From Flagellimonas spongiicola (GTDB taxonomy: Bacteria; Bacteroidota; Bacteroidia; Flavobacteriales; Flavobacteriaceae): a DNA stretch of 64,000 nucleotides. The DNA lies in the NCBI RefSeq assembly GCF_023502425.1, contig NZ_JAMFMA010000001.1, positions 496,001 through 560,000 of the forward strand, given 5' to 3'. The translations under genes were made by a program, and so were the position numbers. This document shows, piece by piece, positions 35,967 through 46,024 of the stretch. Under the pieces are notes generated by a model. It did not search any database, had not been told where the DNA came from, and was given only the letters and a program-made list of their open reading frames with translations. Numbering within the stretch: the first letter of the stretch is position 1; each line of letters starts with the position of its first letter.

Positions 35967-37085
35967 TTATTTAGGTTCTAATCGTACGATACCCTTTCCT
36001 TCTATTCCTACGTAGATAAAACCATCAGGCCCCTGGCGCACATTTCTTACTCTGCCAAGTCCATCTAAAAGTTTTTCTCGGTAAGAGACCTGTCCGTCTG
36101 TTATAACCAGTCTTTCCAAATATTGAAAGGCTAGGGAACCCACTAGCAGATTTCCTTGCCAATCAGGGTATTTATCGGAGTTTACAAATGTCATTCCGCT
36201 GGGAGCAATGGATGGAGTCCATTGATATACGGGTTGTTCCATGCCTGGTCTTGATTTTTCATCTGTAATTTTGGTACCGCTATAGTTAATGCCGTAGGTG
36301 ATGACTGGCCATCCAAAGTTTTTTCCTTTCCGTATGATATTGATTTCATCCCCACCTCTTGGTCCGTGCTCGTGTTCCCAAATTGCTCCGGTAATTGGAT
36401 GCATGGTCATACCCTGCGGATTTCGGTGTCCATAACTGTAAATAGCTGTTTTCGCGCCACTTTCATTTACAAACGGATTGTCATTTGGAATTGAACCATC
36501 GTCATGAATTCGGTAAATTTTACCGCCATCTCTTTTTATATTTTGAGGGTTTACATCCCTATTACCTCGATCTCCTACCGAAAAATAGAGGTATCCATCT
36601 TTATCAAATTCCAATCGCGATCCAAAATGATGTCCTTTTGTGGTATTGGGTAAGGCTTTATAAAGTAATTGACGATCAATTAATTTGTTGTTATCGATTT
36701 TGGCGCGGATAATAGCGGTATTACCTCCTTTTTCCTTACCCTCTGTCGAAGAATAGGAGAAATAAATCCAACCATTTTTTGGATAATCCGGGTGGAGTTC
36801 AATATCCAAAAAGCCGCCCTGACCTCTTACATAAAGTGGAAGATCATGACTGATTTCTATGCGGTTTCCATCATGGAAATGAATCAATTTTCCCGATTTT
36901 TCAGAAATCAGGATTGTGCCATTCGGCAGAAATGCCATTCCCCACGGGTTTTGAATGTTGTCAACCACCGGAACTACAGTAAAATCAATACTTTCAGGAA
37001 GATTATTGCTTTTATCCGCAGTTTGGGCGCAAGAAGATGATAGCATTACAACGAATAAATAGGGTAAAATGGCACTTTTTTTCAT
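35967..37085 (-). CDS. PQQ-dependent soluble aldose sugar dehydrogenase lipoprotein (YliI/Asd-like)
   Basis: 372 residues: lipoprotein signal with Cys19 (SSSCA), then a six-bladed beta-propeller of the GSDH/sorbosone dehydrogenase family: VDNIQNPWGMAFLPNGTILISE, QGGFLDIELHPDY, HHFGSRLEFDKDGYLYFSVGDR, YSYGHRNPQGM and HEHGPRGGDEIN. The His and Arg of HRNPQG and HGPRGGDE fit the PQQ pocket. It oxidises aldoses in the periplasm or at the outer membrane with an unknown acceptor. PQQ synthesis genes are not seen here. Monocistronic. Confidence 0.92.
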   Translation of the reverse strand: MKKSAILPYLFVVMLSSSCAQTADKSNNLPESIDFTVVPVVDNIQNPWGMAFLPNGTILISEKSGKLIHFHDGNRIEISHDLPLYVRGQGGFLDIELHPDYPKNGWIYFSYSSTEGKEKGGNTAIIRAKIDNNKLIDRQLLYKALPNTTKGHHFGSRLEFDKDGYLYFSVGDRGNRDVNPQNIKRDGGKIYRIHDDGSIPNDNPFVNESGAKTAIYSYGHRNPQGMTMHPITGAIWEHEHGPRGGDEINIIRKGKNFGWPVITYGINYSGTKITDEKSRPGMEQPVYQWTPSIAPSGMTFVNSDKYPDWQGNLLVGSLAFQYLERLVITDGQVSYREKLLDGLGRVRNVRQGPDGFIYVGIEGKGIVRLEPK

Positions 37086-37232
37086 AATTTAACGTTGAAA
37101 TTATAGATTTTATAGACGAACGACGGCTTTCTAAAGTCGAAAGATAAAGAGAATTATATAAGTTTAGAAAAATACGATCTAGAATATTAAGACCCCAAAT
37201 CTGACGTATTCTACCATAACAAGACTTAACCT

Positions 37233-40200
37233 ATGCTCCCACAGAAAACAAGGCATTTGCTGTATGCCGTGCTGTTGGTGTTTGTATCAATATTTGGTTC
37301 CACAGTGCTTGCAAAAACGGAAGTCAGAGAAGCTCTGACCCGATTTTCCAGTGCAGTTTCGGGAACAAAAGATGACCATGCTACCAAAACGGTAGTTGCC
37401 AATGAATCGGTAAAAGAAAAGCGTTCTTCAGCGCTTGAGATGAGCCCCATGTTCATGACCATAATTCAAGGGGCTAATGAAGAAGTGGTGTGTCCAAATG
37501 ATGGTAGCACACTTGCAAAATTTTTCCTATGTGGTACCAGTGATATCAGAACCTTATCATTGAGTCTATCCGGTAGTAGCTACGAATGGCAACAATTGGA
37601 TACGAACACTTGTGCGCCCACTGTTGTTGACGATTGTCCTACAATCAATGCTGCCTGTACTTGGAATACCGTTGGAACTACCGCGACCTATAGTCTTTCT
37701 ACAGCAGGCGAATTTAGAGTACGTGTGGATTCCGGTCAGTATTTTTATTTCAAATCCACTTTAAATCCCTTAGATCCACAGCTTATAAAAGACGATATTA
37801 TTTGTGGTAACCCCGGAAGAGTGGAGGTGACGAATGTTCCGGCAGGTTATGAATATAGTATTAGTGGAGCATCAGGACCATATCAGGATGATCCATATTT
37901 TGATGTTACCACAGCGGGCAATTATATGGTTTGGGTTCGATTGAAAAATGTATCTGCCAGTGCCTGTGTTTTCCCTTCCAATACCGTAACTGTGGATGAT
38001 TTGGACATTACAGTGGATGTTACAGCCAACGATATTCTTTGTAGCGGGGAATTGGGGAGTGTGGATGTCCAAGTGGCGGGCGTACCAGGATTTTATACCT
38101 ATCGACTGATTAAAAATGGTGTTACTGTTGATACGTTTGGTCCCAATGGCGCCGATTCCTACACCTTTGCAAATGTAAGTCCAGGAATATATACCATTAG
38201 AGTAGATACCAATGATTGTTCGGAAACAGTTACCACGGATACCTCAGGGGCCTTAATAGAAATTGGAAATGGGATTAGTCCATTGGATGTGTCAGCAACT
38301 GCTTCCGATAGTTTTGGTTGTGGCGCGACTTCTGTCGATGTGAATCTAACTACATCAGGAGGAACCGCTCCATACCGTTTTAGTGTGGATGGTGGTGCTT
38401 TCAGTGCTCCGTATTCCGGAAGCGCTACATTTACAGTAAGTTCTGCAGCTGCATATGCTATATTGGTAGAGGATGCCAATGGATGTCAAAGAGGTGCATC
38501 AGTAGATGTTCCTAACATTCCACCTCCTATTTTCAATATTACTCCAGAGGATGCCAATTGTGGCGGTGTCAATGATGGTCGGATAACAGTTAATGTAACC
38601 AATGGTTTCGGTTATGAAATTGAGTATAGTATTGATAATGGTACAAATTATCAAGTCAGTAATGTATTTTCCAATTTAGCACCAGGATCGTATGATATTG
38701 TATTAAGATATGAGCAGGACTCCTTTAGCTGCACCACTACACCTCAAAATACTACAGTAGGTACGCCAACGGTTATCAATGCAACGGCAACAGCTGATTC
38801 AGCGCCAACCTGCCTTAATGAAAATGGAGGGCAAATTACCATATCCGGGGTCTCCGGAGGAACAGCACCTTATGAGTATAGTATTGGAGCAGGTTTTGGA
38901 TCAGGAGCTGTGTTCAGCAATTTAGGTGTTGGGTCATATACCCCATTGGTAAGAGATGCCAATGGTTGTGTACAAACACTCCCAGCCATTGTTTTCAACA
39001 CGTTGAATAAGCCTACGGATTTGGCATTTACAATATCTAGTTTGGATTGTATTTCCACTACGGCTGCAGTTGGTTTAGTCGTTACTGGAGGAACAGGACC
39101 ATATACCTATGAAATCATTGCCCCGGCTGCAAGTGCGGTAAATAATGGCACGAATGATACATTTACTGGCCTTGGATTAGGGACATACACGTTTAGGGTA
39201 ACGGACAATGAAGGTTGTAGTTATGATGAGAACTATGCGATTACAGATATCAGTTCAATTGGGGTACAAGCCCAACAAACTCGTGTAGTTACTTGTGTTG
39301 GAGATGCAGATGGAGAAGGACGTTTTCTAGTTGACGGTTTTGGTACGACATATAGTTATAGTATTGACGGAGGAACAGTTTTTACCGGTCAGAATGCAGG
39401 GATAATACCAGTTACCGGTTTATCAGCAGGTAGTTATGTGATTTCCGTAACAGACGAAGACACCAATTGTACGGATACTTCTACTTTGGTGATTGAGGAA
39501 CCTTCCACGGCTTTTGCCATAGCAAGTTTAGATGTGACCGCAATGAGCTGCCAAAATGGAAATATTGGTGCTGTTAGAGTTAATACCGTTGGAGGTTGGG
39601 GCGGTAACCGATACACCTTGAGCCAACCTGATGGATCTACGCGCGGCCCAAGGAATGGTAGTGTGTTTTCAAATTTATCACAAGAAGGTTTGTATCAAGT
39701 AAGTGTGACAGATGCCAATGGCTGTACCGTTACGGATAGTTTTAACCTTACGGCATTGGAAGCGCCAACACTGACATTGGATACCGGAGCATCGGATTTC
39801 TGTTATGATAATTTTACGGCGGCGACTTTGGTGGTAAGTACGACTTTAGGCACCGCACCTTACCAATATCGTATTAATGGCGGGGCACTTGGTGCCAGTA
39901 ATACATTTTCTGGTCTTACACCTGGCAATTATACTATTGAAGTAATTGATGCCAATGATTGTAGAGATACGGTAACAGCCACAATTGAACCGCAGGTTAT
40001 TGCAAATGCTACTACCATCCAGGAGCTTGATTGTGCAGGACCTCCGGCGCAAATACAGGTCAATATCGGTAATGGATATACCTCTGGAGGAAATTACGAT
40101 ATTTATGAAGTCAGTATCAACGGTGCACCATATACATCAGATAGTAACAACATAACAGGCAATTCATTTGTCTATAACATTCCCAATGATGGTTCCATTA

Positions 40201-43200
40201 TTGTAGATACCACATTCCAGTTTTTGATAACTGATAGTCAAGGTTGTACGACAGAATCCAATGTGGTGACCATTTCACCCCCAGAAACAATTGCTGGTTC
40301 TGTTGTTGGAACCGATACCCAATGTGGTGACAATACCAGCGGTATTGTCGAATTGATTCCTGATACCACTCAAGGTGTGCCTCCATATGAATTTAGTAAT
40401 GACAACGGAGCAACATTTGTATCCGGGAACATTTTTGGTGGTTATGGAGCAGGCACCCATGGTGGTTTTGTGATTCGGGATAGTAGGGGCTGTATAAGTC
40501 CAGCTTATAGCGTCACTATTGCAGCTAGTGCAGCTTTAGATGCCACCGCAACGCCAACACCTGCAGTCTGTTCAGCCGGTGCGGTAAATGGTTCAGTATC
40601 CACAACCATTAATAATGGTGTAGCACCTTTTGACTACGTTTTGCTTGACGTTGCTGGGAATTTAGTGGCTTCCTCTATGGGAACTGGAAGTACAACCGTG
40701 AATTTCCCAAATTTACCTTTAGGTAATTATACGGTCGTTACCACAGATGCGCAGGGTTGCGAGGACAGGGATGATGTGGTAATAGACCAGAATGTATTGG
40801 ATCTAATTCCTTTGGATCCACCACCTGCACTATGTACGGATGCTTTTATTTCATATCGAGTACAGGCAACTGGAGGAACTGCGCCATACGAATTTCGATT
40901 GGTAGGCGACCCAACTTTTGTTCCTGCCAATGTAAACGGTGTGGACATTCACGACTTTTCTGCTGTAGTGACTTTTGGTGTGACCTATTTTGTTGAAGTA
41001 AGGGACAACCTGGGCTGTATTTATATTGAGGAAATTGATCCAATTACAGCGCCAAGCCCTGTAACGGTTTCAGCAACAGCAACTACGGCCTCCTGTAATG
41101 TAGCGGGTAGTGGCGCAATAGATTATGAAGTTACTGGTATAGCCAGCCCTGCTAATATCACGGTAACACTTGAAAACACAGATTCGGGTACCACGATTAA
41201 TGGACCTACCAATCACCCAACAGCTATAATTCCATTTAACGACACATTTACAGGATTGGCACCTGGTAATTATCAAATTTTGGTTACCGATAATGCTACA
41301 GGTTGTACTGGAAGCACATTGGTTTTCATAGGATTTAGTTCTCCTTCCATTGTTATAGATAGTAATGTTCAAGCGACATGTACATCCAATGCATTTGTGT
41401 CTGTAAGAGGTATCGGTTCAGCAACACCATTCAACTACGCATACGTTCCTTCAGGTGCCGTACCTCCAACGGTATTCAGTCCGGATACCACTTTCGAGAT
41501 TCCAGGACCTTATCCCTCGAACTATGATTTTTACGTACAAGATGTAAACGGTTGTACAGCCATGGTGATGGCAACGGTATCACAGGAACCTGGTGTGCCA
41601 AATCCAACAATTGATGTCACGAATCAGTGCACAGCTACCAGCGGATATCAAATAGAGGTTACCTCACCTTTAACCACAGGGTCAGGATTGCCGGAAGATA
41701 CATTTATGTATGATATTGGAAGCGGTTTTCAGACCAGTGTGAATTTTGTGGTGCCCAACCCAGGTAGTTACGTGATTACCGTACGAGATGGTAATGGATG
41801 TACCAATACAGTGACTGCTGATGTATTTGATTTCTTTGCCATTACTGCGGATGCAACTTCTTTTCCAACATGTAATGCAGGGGATGGTGAAATCACGGTA
41901 AATACCACCGGTGGTAGCGGAGTTTTTGAATTTCAGCTAAGGGATGCCGGAACACTAGCGAACATTGGACCACCTCAAAACTCAAATATCTTTACCAATG
42001 TTCTGCCAGGGGATTATAACATTTTGGTTACCGATTTAAATTCGAACACGGCCCCGCTATGTTCTGATGAAGCACTAGTGAATGTTTCCACTGTGAATAC
42101 ACCAGTGATTACAGCTACCCCAAGTACTAACATTACCTGTAACGGAGCTGCTGATGGTACAATTGCTATAGAGCTTCAACCTGGTAGTGATACGGATACA
42201 CCTATTAATTACATTCTGTATGATGGTGCCAGTTCTACAATTTTGGCAGGTCCGCAAGCGTCACCGATTTTTGATAACCTTACTGCGGATACTTACCAAG
42301 TTGAGGTTGTATCGGATAGGGGTTGTTCAGATCGTTCGGGAAATGTTATTATTGATGAGCCCACAGTGTTACAGGTCGATGCAATCCATACAGAATTCAG
42401 CTGTAATCCATCAAGTAATCAATTTAGTACAGCAACAATTACGGTTTATACCGATACCAACGGCGATGGAACCGGGGCATTAACAGGAACTGGTCCGTAT
42501 ACCTACAGTTTAAATGATGGTACACCACAGTTTGATGGTACTAATTTCCAAACCAGCAATGTATTTGAAGTTATTGATAATGGTACCAATCAATCCTTCA
42601 TTTTGACGGCTCGGGATCAAAATGGATGTGAAGAATCAACCACGGTTAACATTAATACCCCGACGGATATAACATTTAACTATGATGTTGGACCAATTAG
42701 CTGTGATGCCACTGGTGTGGGAGTAAGTCCTGGTTATATTGAGATCATTGTTAACGAAGGACCGGGTAATTATGAAGTTGAAATTCTTCCATTAGGTTCG
42801 GAACCTGCTCGCAGTTCTTCAGGTACTGATCGTGTGGTATGGGATATTGCAACACCTGGTGATTACATCTTCGCCGTTACTGATATTGGGAATGGAGGAT
42901 GTTCGTATTTAACGACCACCATAAATATGCCGGAGTACAATACAATTGAAGCGGTTATCGCAGAGGTGCGTCCAGTAACATGTTTTAATGGGAATGATGG
43001 TGAAATAAGCATAACGATCAATAATTATAGTGGAGCTTACAATTATGAGGTCTTCTCTAGGGATAATGCAGGTGTGGAAACATCTACAGGTGTAACAGGA
43101 AGTTTTGATACCACCGCCCCAATAAATACGCCAGAAATCATAACAGGATTGCCCGCCGGTAATTTGATTGTACACGTAGAAGCGTTGGATACGCCGTTTT

Positions 43201-45551
43201 GTGATGTCGTAAGTAATGTGACAACGGTTAGATCACCAGACCGACCTTTGGATGTTGTTGCCATTCAAACGACTGAAGTAACTTGTAATGTACCTGGTTT
43301 TGGCGAAATAACAGCTACTGGTGATGGCGGATGGGGTACGTATGAATATCAATTGATAGCACCAGATGGAACAACTGTGCTTGTGGATTATCCAAATACC
43401 AATCCGGTTTTTCCAGGCTTATCAACAGGAACTTATACAGTGAACATTAGGGATTTGAGAGGGTGTGAAGAAAGTACCACGATAAATTTACCATTACCTA
43501 CTCCTATTACGGCAAATATTCAAGTAGTTCAACCACTTCGTTGTAACAATGATAATGACGGAATAATAGAAGCCCATAATATGGCAGGAGGTCAGGGACC
43601 AGGTAACTACTTGTATCAATTAAACCGGATTACTGATGGAACCAATAGTGGTTTACAGACTACACCAACCTTTGCCAATCTTTCTGCTGGAGAATATACG
43701 ATCACCATTTTTGATGGATGGAATTGTAGTTTTACAACCGTTCCGATTACAGTTCAAGACCCTGAAATCGTAATCACTGAATTAGTGGAATTACAACCTC
43801 CAGGATGCGGAGATTTGGGTCGAATGCAATTGACAGTGTCGAATCCGGAAATTGGGGTGGATTATTTCTATCGCAGATCAGGTACAGCGGATCCTTTCAC
43901 GCCGTTTGGTGCTGGAATGACAAGTGTGGAAATTACTGCTGATATCACCTTGGATCCTGGACCATTCCAATATGATGTACAGAATTCCAACGGATGCCCG
44001 TTTGAACGATCTAATCAGATTTCCTTGGATCCAGCTGCACCTCTGGTGATTGCCTTGGATTTGACAAATGCAACGATAAATTGTGCCGGTGAAGCAACAG
44101 GAATTATTCGTTCCGAAGCTTTTGGAGGTATTGGCAGCTATGTGTATACCTTATTGAATTCAAATACACCTCCAAACCCAACACCTGCAACTACGGTTAG
44201 ATCAGCTCAAAGCTCTGGTATTTTCAGGGATTTGCTTCCTGGAACGTATTATGTTTATGCCCAGAGTGGGGGGTGTGAGGCAATTTCCGACCCCATCATT
44301 ATAGAACCGAAACCGCCGTTGGTGCTCGAGTATTTAGAGGCGGTTCCAGTGGCTTGTTATGGCGACACTAATGGACAGATCATAATTGAAGCGAGTGGAG
44401 GTACTGGAGATATTCGTTATTCGATATCGGATACGCTAAGTGAATTCTTTGAAGGGGACGACCCTGCTAATCCAAATAGGAAAACGTTCAATGATCTTTC
44501 ACCTAGAACCTATGACGTTATTATCCAAGATGATTTGGGATGTACCATTACAAGAACGGTTGAGATTACACAACCTATGGAATTATTGGCTGGTGTAGCA
44601 TCAACCACCCCTGAAGTTTGTTTGGGGGATATGGATGGTACGTTGACCTTGGAAGTTACCGGAGGTACTGCTCCATATTACACCAGTGTAAATTCTGCAG
44701 ATGATGTGGACTTCGTACAAAACGATACCATGTTCTTTGATGGATTAACGGGAGGAGAAACCTATGTGATCTTTGTGCGTGATGCCAACGGTTGCCAAAC
44801 AAATGTAACCGCGGATATTGGTCTTGGAATAGAACTTATGGCCGAACCTATTGTGGAATACGGTTGTGAGGGGATTTTCCCCAATAGTACAGCAACTGTA
44901 GCCATTGCAAATGAATCACTATTGGATAGACTCTTGTTTGCGTTGGATGTTGACGATATCAATTTAGCTACGGAGCAGCGTGTGTTTGGAGATCTGCCAC
45001 CAGGAGAACATACAGTTTATATTTATCATGAAAACGGTTGTGTCACCTTTGTTGAATTTGAAATTGATGCTTACGAGCCATTAACCTTGGACGTGATGAA
45101 AACTGGCCCAACGGAAATCACTGCGGTTGCCAATGGGGGCTTTGGGGATTATGAGTTTTTCTTCCAAGGAGAGTCCTATGGTGAAACCAATACGTTTACG
45201 ATTACACATGATGCCAATATCAGCGTAATGGTTCGGGACAGATATGGATGTATGGCCAATTTAATCATGCCTTTCAATTTTGAGGGAATGCCGGAGATGC
45301 CTCCATTCTTTACACCTGACGGGGACGGAATGAATGACAATTGGTATCCTAGAAACAGAGAATTCTTCCCAAATATAGATGTGATAATTTACGACCGATA
45401 TGGGCGAGTAGTAGCACGATTGAATCAGGTTAAAAAATGGGATGGAACCTATGAAGGTCACCCACTTCCAACAGGTGATTATTGGTATGTTGTTTTTGCA
45501 AATGATCGTGAAAAACAACAATATGTTGGGCACTTTACGCTATACAGATAA
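37233..45551 (+). CDS. Giant SprB-repeat cell-surface protein with type B T9SS (gliding motility-associated) C-terminal domain
   Basis: 2772 residues in one unbroken frame. A signal peptide (LLYAVLLVFVSIFGSTVLA, cleavage near residue 28) is followed by nearly 30 tandem SprB-like modules of 75-100 residues. Most units share a Cys early, a G-G-T-x-P-Y-x-Y core, an F-x-x-L-x-x-G-x-Y turn and a closing V-x-D-x-x-GC. The C-terminal 90 residues (FFTPDGDGMNDNWYP, VIIYDRYGRVV, WDGTYEGHPLPTGDYWYVV) are the TIGR04131/type B sorting domain exported by the type IX system. It is probably an adhesin for gliding or attachment. Divergent from the sugar dehydrogenase; no SprF-like partner follows. Confidence 0.95.
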   Translation: MLPQKTRHLLYAVLLVFVSIFGSTVLAKTEVREALTRFSSAVSGTKDDHATKTVVANESVKEKRSSALEMSPMFMTIIQGANEEVVCPNDGSTLAKFFLCGTSDIRTLSLSLSGSSYEWQQLDTNTCAPTVVDDCPTINAACTWNTVGTTATYSLSTAGEFRVRVDSGQYFYFKSTLNPLDPQLIKDDIICGNPGRVEVTNVPAGYEYSISGASGPYQDDPYFDVTTAGNYMVWVRLKNVSASACVFPSNTVTVDDLDITVDVTANDILCSGELGSVDVQVAGVPGFYTYRLIKNGVTVDTFGPNGADSYTFANVSPGIYTIRVDTNDCSETVTTDTSGALIEIGNGISPLDVSATASDSFGCGATSVDVNLTTSGGTAPYRFSVDGGAFSAPYSGSATFTVSSAAAYAILVEDANGCQRGASVDVPNIPPPIFNITPEDANCGGVNDGRITVNVTNGFGYEIEYSIDNGTNYQVSNVFSNLAPGSYDIVLRYEQDSFSCTTTPQNTTVGTPTVINATATADSAPTCLNENGGQITISGVSGGTAPYEYSIGAGFGSGAVFSNLGVGSYTPLVRDANGCVQTLPAIVFNTLNKPTDLAFTISSLDCISTTAAVGLVVTGGTGPYTYEIIAPAASAVNNGTNDTFTGLGLGTYTFRVTDNEGCSYDENYAITDISSIGVQAQQTRVVTCVGDADGEGRFLVDGFGTTYSYSIDGGTVFTGQNAGIIPVTGLSAGSYVISVTDEDTNCTDTSTLVIEEPSTAFAIASLDVTAMSCQNGNIGAVRVNTVGGWGGNRYTLSQPDGSTRGPRNGSVFSNLSQEGLYQVSVTDANGCTVTDSFNLTALEAPTLTLDTGASDFCYDNFTAATLVVSTTLGTAPYQYRINGGALGASNTFSGLTPGNYTIEVIDANDCRDTVTATIEPQVIANATTIQELDCAGPPAQIQVNIGNGYTSGGNYDIYEVSINGAPYTSDSNNITGNSFVYNIPNDGSIIVDTTFQFLITDSQGCTTESNVVTISPPETIAGSVVGTDTQCGDNTSGIVELIPDTTQGVPPYEFSNDNGATFVSGNIFGGYGAGTHGGFVIRDSRGCISPAYSVTIAASAALDATATPTPAVCSAGAVNGSVSTTINNGVAPFDYVLLDVAGNLVASSMGTGSTTVNFPNLPLGNYTVVTTDAQGCEDRDDVVIDQNVLDLIPLDPPPALCTDAFISYRVQATGGTAPYEFRLVGDPTFVPANVNGVDIHDFSAVVTFGVTYFVEVRDNLGCIYIEEIDPITAPSPVTVSATATTASCNVAGSGAIDYEVTGIASPANITVTLENTDSGTTINGPTNHPTAIIPFNDTFTGLAPGNYQILVTDNATGCTGSTLVFIGFSSPSIVIDSNVQATCTSNAFVSVRGIGSATPFNYAYVPSGAVPPTVFSPDTTFEIPGPYPSNYDFYVQDVNGCTAMVMATVSQEPGVPNPTIDVTNQCTATSGYQIEVTSPLTTGSGLPEDTFMYDIGSGFQTSVNFVVPNPGSYVITVRDGNGCTNTVTADVFDFFAITADATSFPTCNAGDGEITVNTTGGSGVFEFQLRDAGTLANIGPPQNSNIFTNVLPGDYNILVTDLNSNTAPLCSDEALVNVSTVNTPVITATPSTNITCNGAADGTIAIELQPGSDTDTPINYILYDGASSTILAGPQASPIFDNLTADTYQVEVVSDRGCSDRSGNVIIDEPTVLQVDAIHTEFSCNPSSNQFSTATITVYTDTNGDGTGALTGTGPYTYSLNDGTPQFDGTNFQTSNVFEVIDNGTNQSFILTARDQNGCEESTTVNINTPTDITFNYDVGPISCDATGVGVSPGYIEIIVNEGPGNYEVEILPLGSEPARSSSGTDRVVWDIATPGDYIFAVTDIGNGGCSYLTTTINMPEYNTIEAVIAEVRPVTCFNGNDGEISITINNYSGAYNYEVFSRDNAGVETSTGVTGSFDTTAPINTPEIITGLPAGNLIVHVEALDTPFCDVVSNVTTVRSPDRPLDVVAIQTTEVTCNVPGFGEITATGDGGWGTYEYQLIAPDGTTVLVDYPNTNPVFPGLSTGTYTVNIRDLRGCEESTTINLPLPTPITANIQVVQPLRCNNDNDGIIEAHNMAGGQGPGNYLYQLNRITDGTNSGLQTTPTFANLSAGEYTITIFDGWNCSFTTVPITVQDPEIVITELVELQPPGCGDLGRMQLTVSNPEIGVDYFYRRSGTADPFTPFGAGMTSVEITADITLDPGPFQYDVQNSNGCPFERSNQISLDPAAPLVIALDLTNATINCAGEATGIIRSEAFGGIGSYVYTLLNSNTPPNPTPATTVRSAQSSGIFRDLLPGTYYVYAQSGGCEAISDPIIIEPKPPLVLEYLEAVPVACYGDTNGQIIIEASGGTGDIRYSISDTLSEFFEGDDPANPNRKTFNDLSPRTYDVIIQDDLGCTITRTVEITQPMELLAGVASTTPEVCLGDMDGTLTLEVTGGTAPYYTSVNSADDVDFVQNDTMFFDGLTGGETYVIFVRDANGCQTNVTADIGLGIELMAEPIVEYGCEGIFPNSTATVAIANESLLDRLLFALDVDDINLATEQRVFGDLPPGEHTVYIYHENGCVTFVEFEIDAYEPLTLDVMKTGPTEITAVANGGFGDYEFFFQGESYGETNTFTITHDANISVMVRDRYGCMANLIMPFNFEGMPEMPPFFTPDGDGMNDNWYPRNREFFPNIDVIIYDRYGRVVARLNQVKKWDGTYEGHPLPTGDYWYVVFANDREKQQYVGHFTLYR

Positions 45552-45576
45552 GCCTCAAATTAGCTAAACAGCAAGC

Positions 45577-45600
45577 TTCCAAAATAGTTGCGTTTTGGAA
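45577..45600 (+). terminator. Inverted repeat downstream of the giant gene
   Basis: TTCCAAAA and TTTTGGAA (8-nt arms, 8-nt loop) lie 25 nt after the stop. There is no T-tract, so termination is only a possibility. Confidence 0.4.
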
Positions 45601-45621
45601 ATGAGGTTTCATATTAATTTA

Positions 45622-45629
45622 TATTTTTG
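45622..45629 (+). promoter_or_regulatory. -7 promoter element of tRNA-Pro
   Basis: TATTTTTG matches TAnnTTTG and ends 11 nt before the mature tRNA 5' end. Candidate -33 TTG at 45595-45597 has a long 24-bp spacer. Confidence 0.5.
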
Positions 45630-45640
45630 CATTCCGATTT

Positions 45641-45714
45641 CGGGATGTGGCGCAGTCTGGTAGCGTACACGCATGGGGTGCGTGTGGTCGCTGGTTCGAA
45701 TCCAGTCATCCCGA
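45641..45714 (+). tRNA. tRNA-Pro (anticodon GGG)
   Basis: 74 nt excluding CCA, which is not encoded. Acceptor arms CGGGATG and CATCCCG with discriminator A; D arm GCGC...GCGT; anticodon stem CACGC/GCGTG enclosing the 7-nt loop ATGGGGT, giving anticodon GGG with G37 as usual in proline tRNAs; T arm CTGG-TTCGAAT-CCAG. It reads CCC and CCU codons. Its 3' end is duplicated 138 bp downstream. Confidence 0.95.
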
Positions 45715-45720
45715 CAAGCT

Positions 45721-45776
45721 AAAGCGTTGAAGGTTTTCGTAGAAAGTTCACTTTCTTAAGGAAACCTTTCGCTTTT
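45721..45776 (+). other. Long imperfect hairpin after tRNA-Pro
   Basis: Nested arms AAAGCG/CGCTTT, AAGGTTT/AAACCTT and GAAAG/CTTTC close on a TTCA loop and end in TTTT. It starts 6 nt after the tRNA and could be its terminator or a structured remnant of an integrated element. Confidence 0.55.
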
Positions 45777-45782
45777 AGATAC

Positions 45783-45803
45783 AATTATAGCTTTGCTATA
45801 ATT
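45783..45803. other. Perfect 9-bp inverted repeat between the tRNA 3'-end copies
   Basis: AATTATAGC-TTT-GCTATAATT is a perfect stem with a 3-nt loop, lying inside the 138-bp interval between the two copies of the tRNA end. It has no T-tract. Confidence 0.6.
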
Positions 45804-45872
45804 TGCAACAATCCTTTGCTCTGGATGCACGTAGTGAATCCAGTCATCCCGACGATAACCCTTCAATTTTAG

Positions 45873-45905
45873 AAAAAAGCACCGTTCGTAAACAGTGCTT
45901 TTTTT
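45873..45905 (+). terminator. Rho-independent terminator downstream of tRNA-Pro region
   Basis: AAAAAAGCAC and GTGCTTTTTT arms (with an inner GTT/AAC pairing) followed by T residues, 20 nt after the second tRNA-end copy. Probably the terminator of the tRNA transcript. Confidence 0.8.
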
Positions 45906-46024
45906 ATTCCGAAAAACTTAACAGTATTTGCTGCTATTAAAAAATACAAAGCGTTTAATTTCGTCAAGCTTTAAAAATTGGAGTTTAAAAGAAATAAGCT
46001 TGTAATAATTAAATCTAAGGGAAA

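Larger units (their letters stand above)
45698..45853. repeat. 18-bp direct repeat of the tRNA-Pro 3' end (attachment-site-like)
   Basis: GAATCCAGTCATCCCGAC occurs at 45698-45715 (T-loop to just past the tRNA end) and again at 45836-45853, 138 bp apart. Direct copies of a tRNA 3' end are the usual footprint of tyrosine-recombinase integration. No integrase or cargo lies between the copies; the interval holds only two hairpins. Confidence 0.7.

Noticed and set aside
37233..45551. Repetitive DNA considered as a possible CRISPR or tandem DNA repeat
   Set aside because: The repetition is at protein level (SprB modules) with diverged DNA and an unbroken 2772-codon frame.
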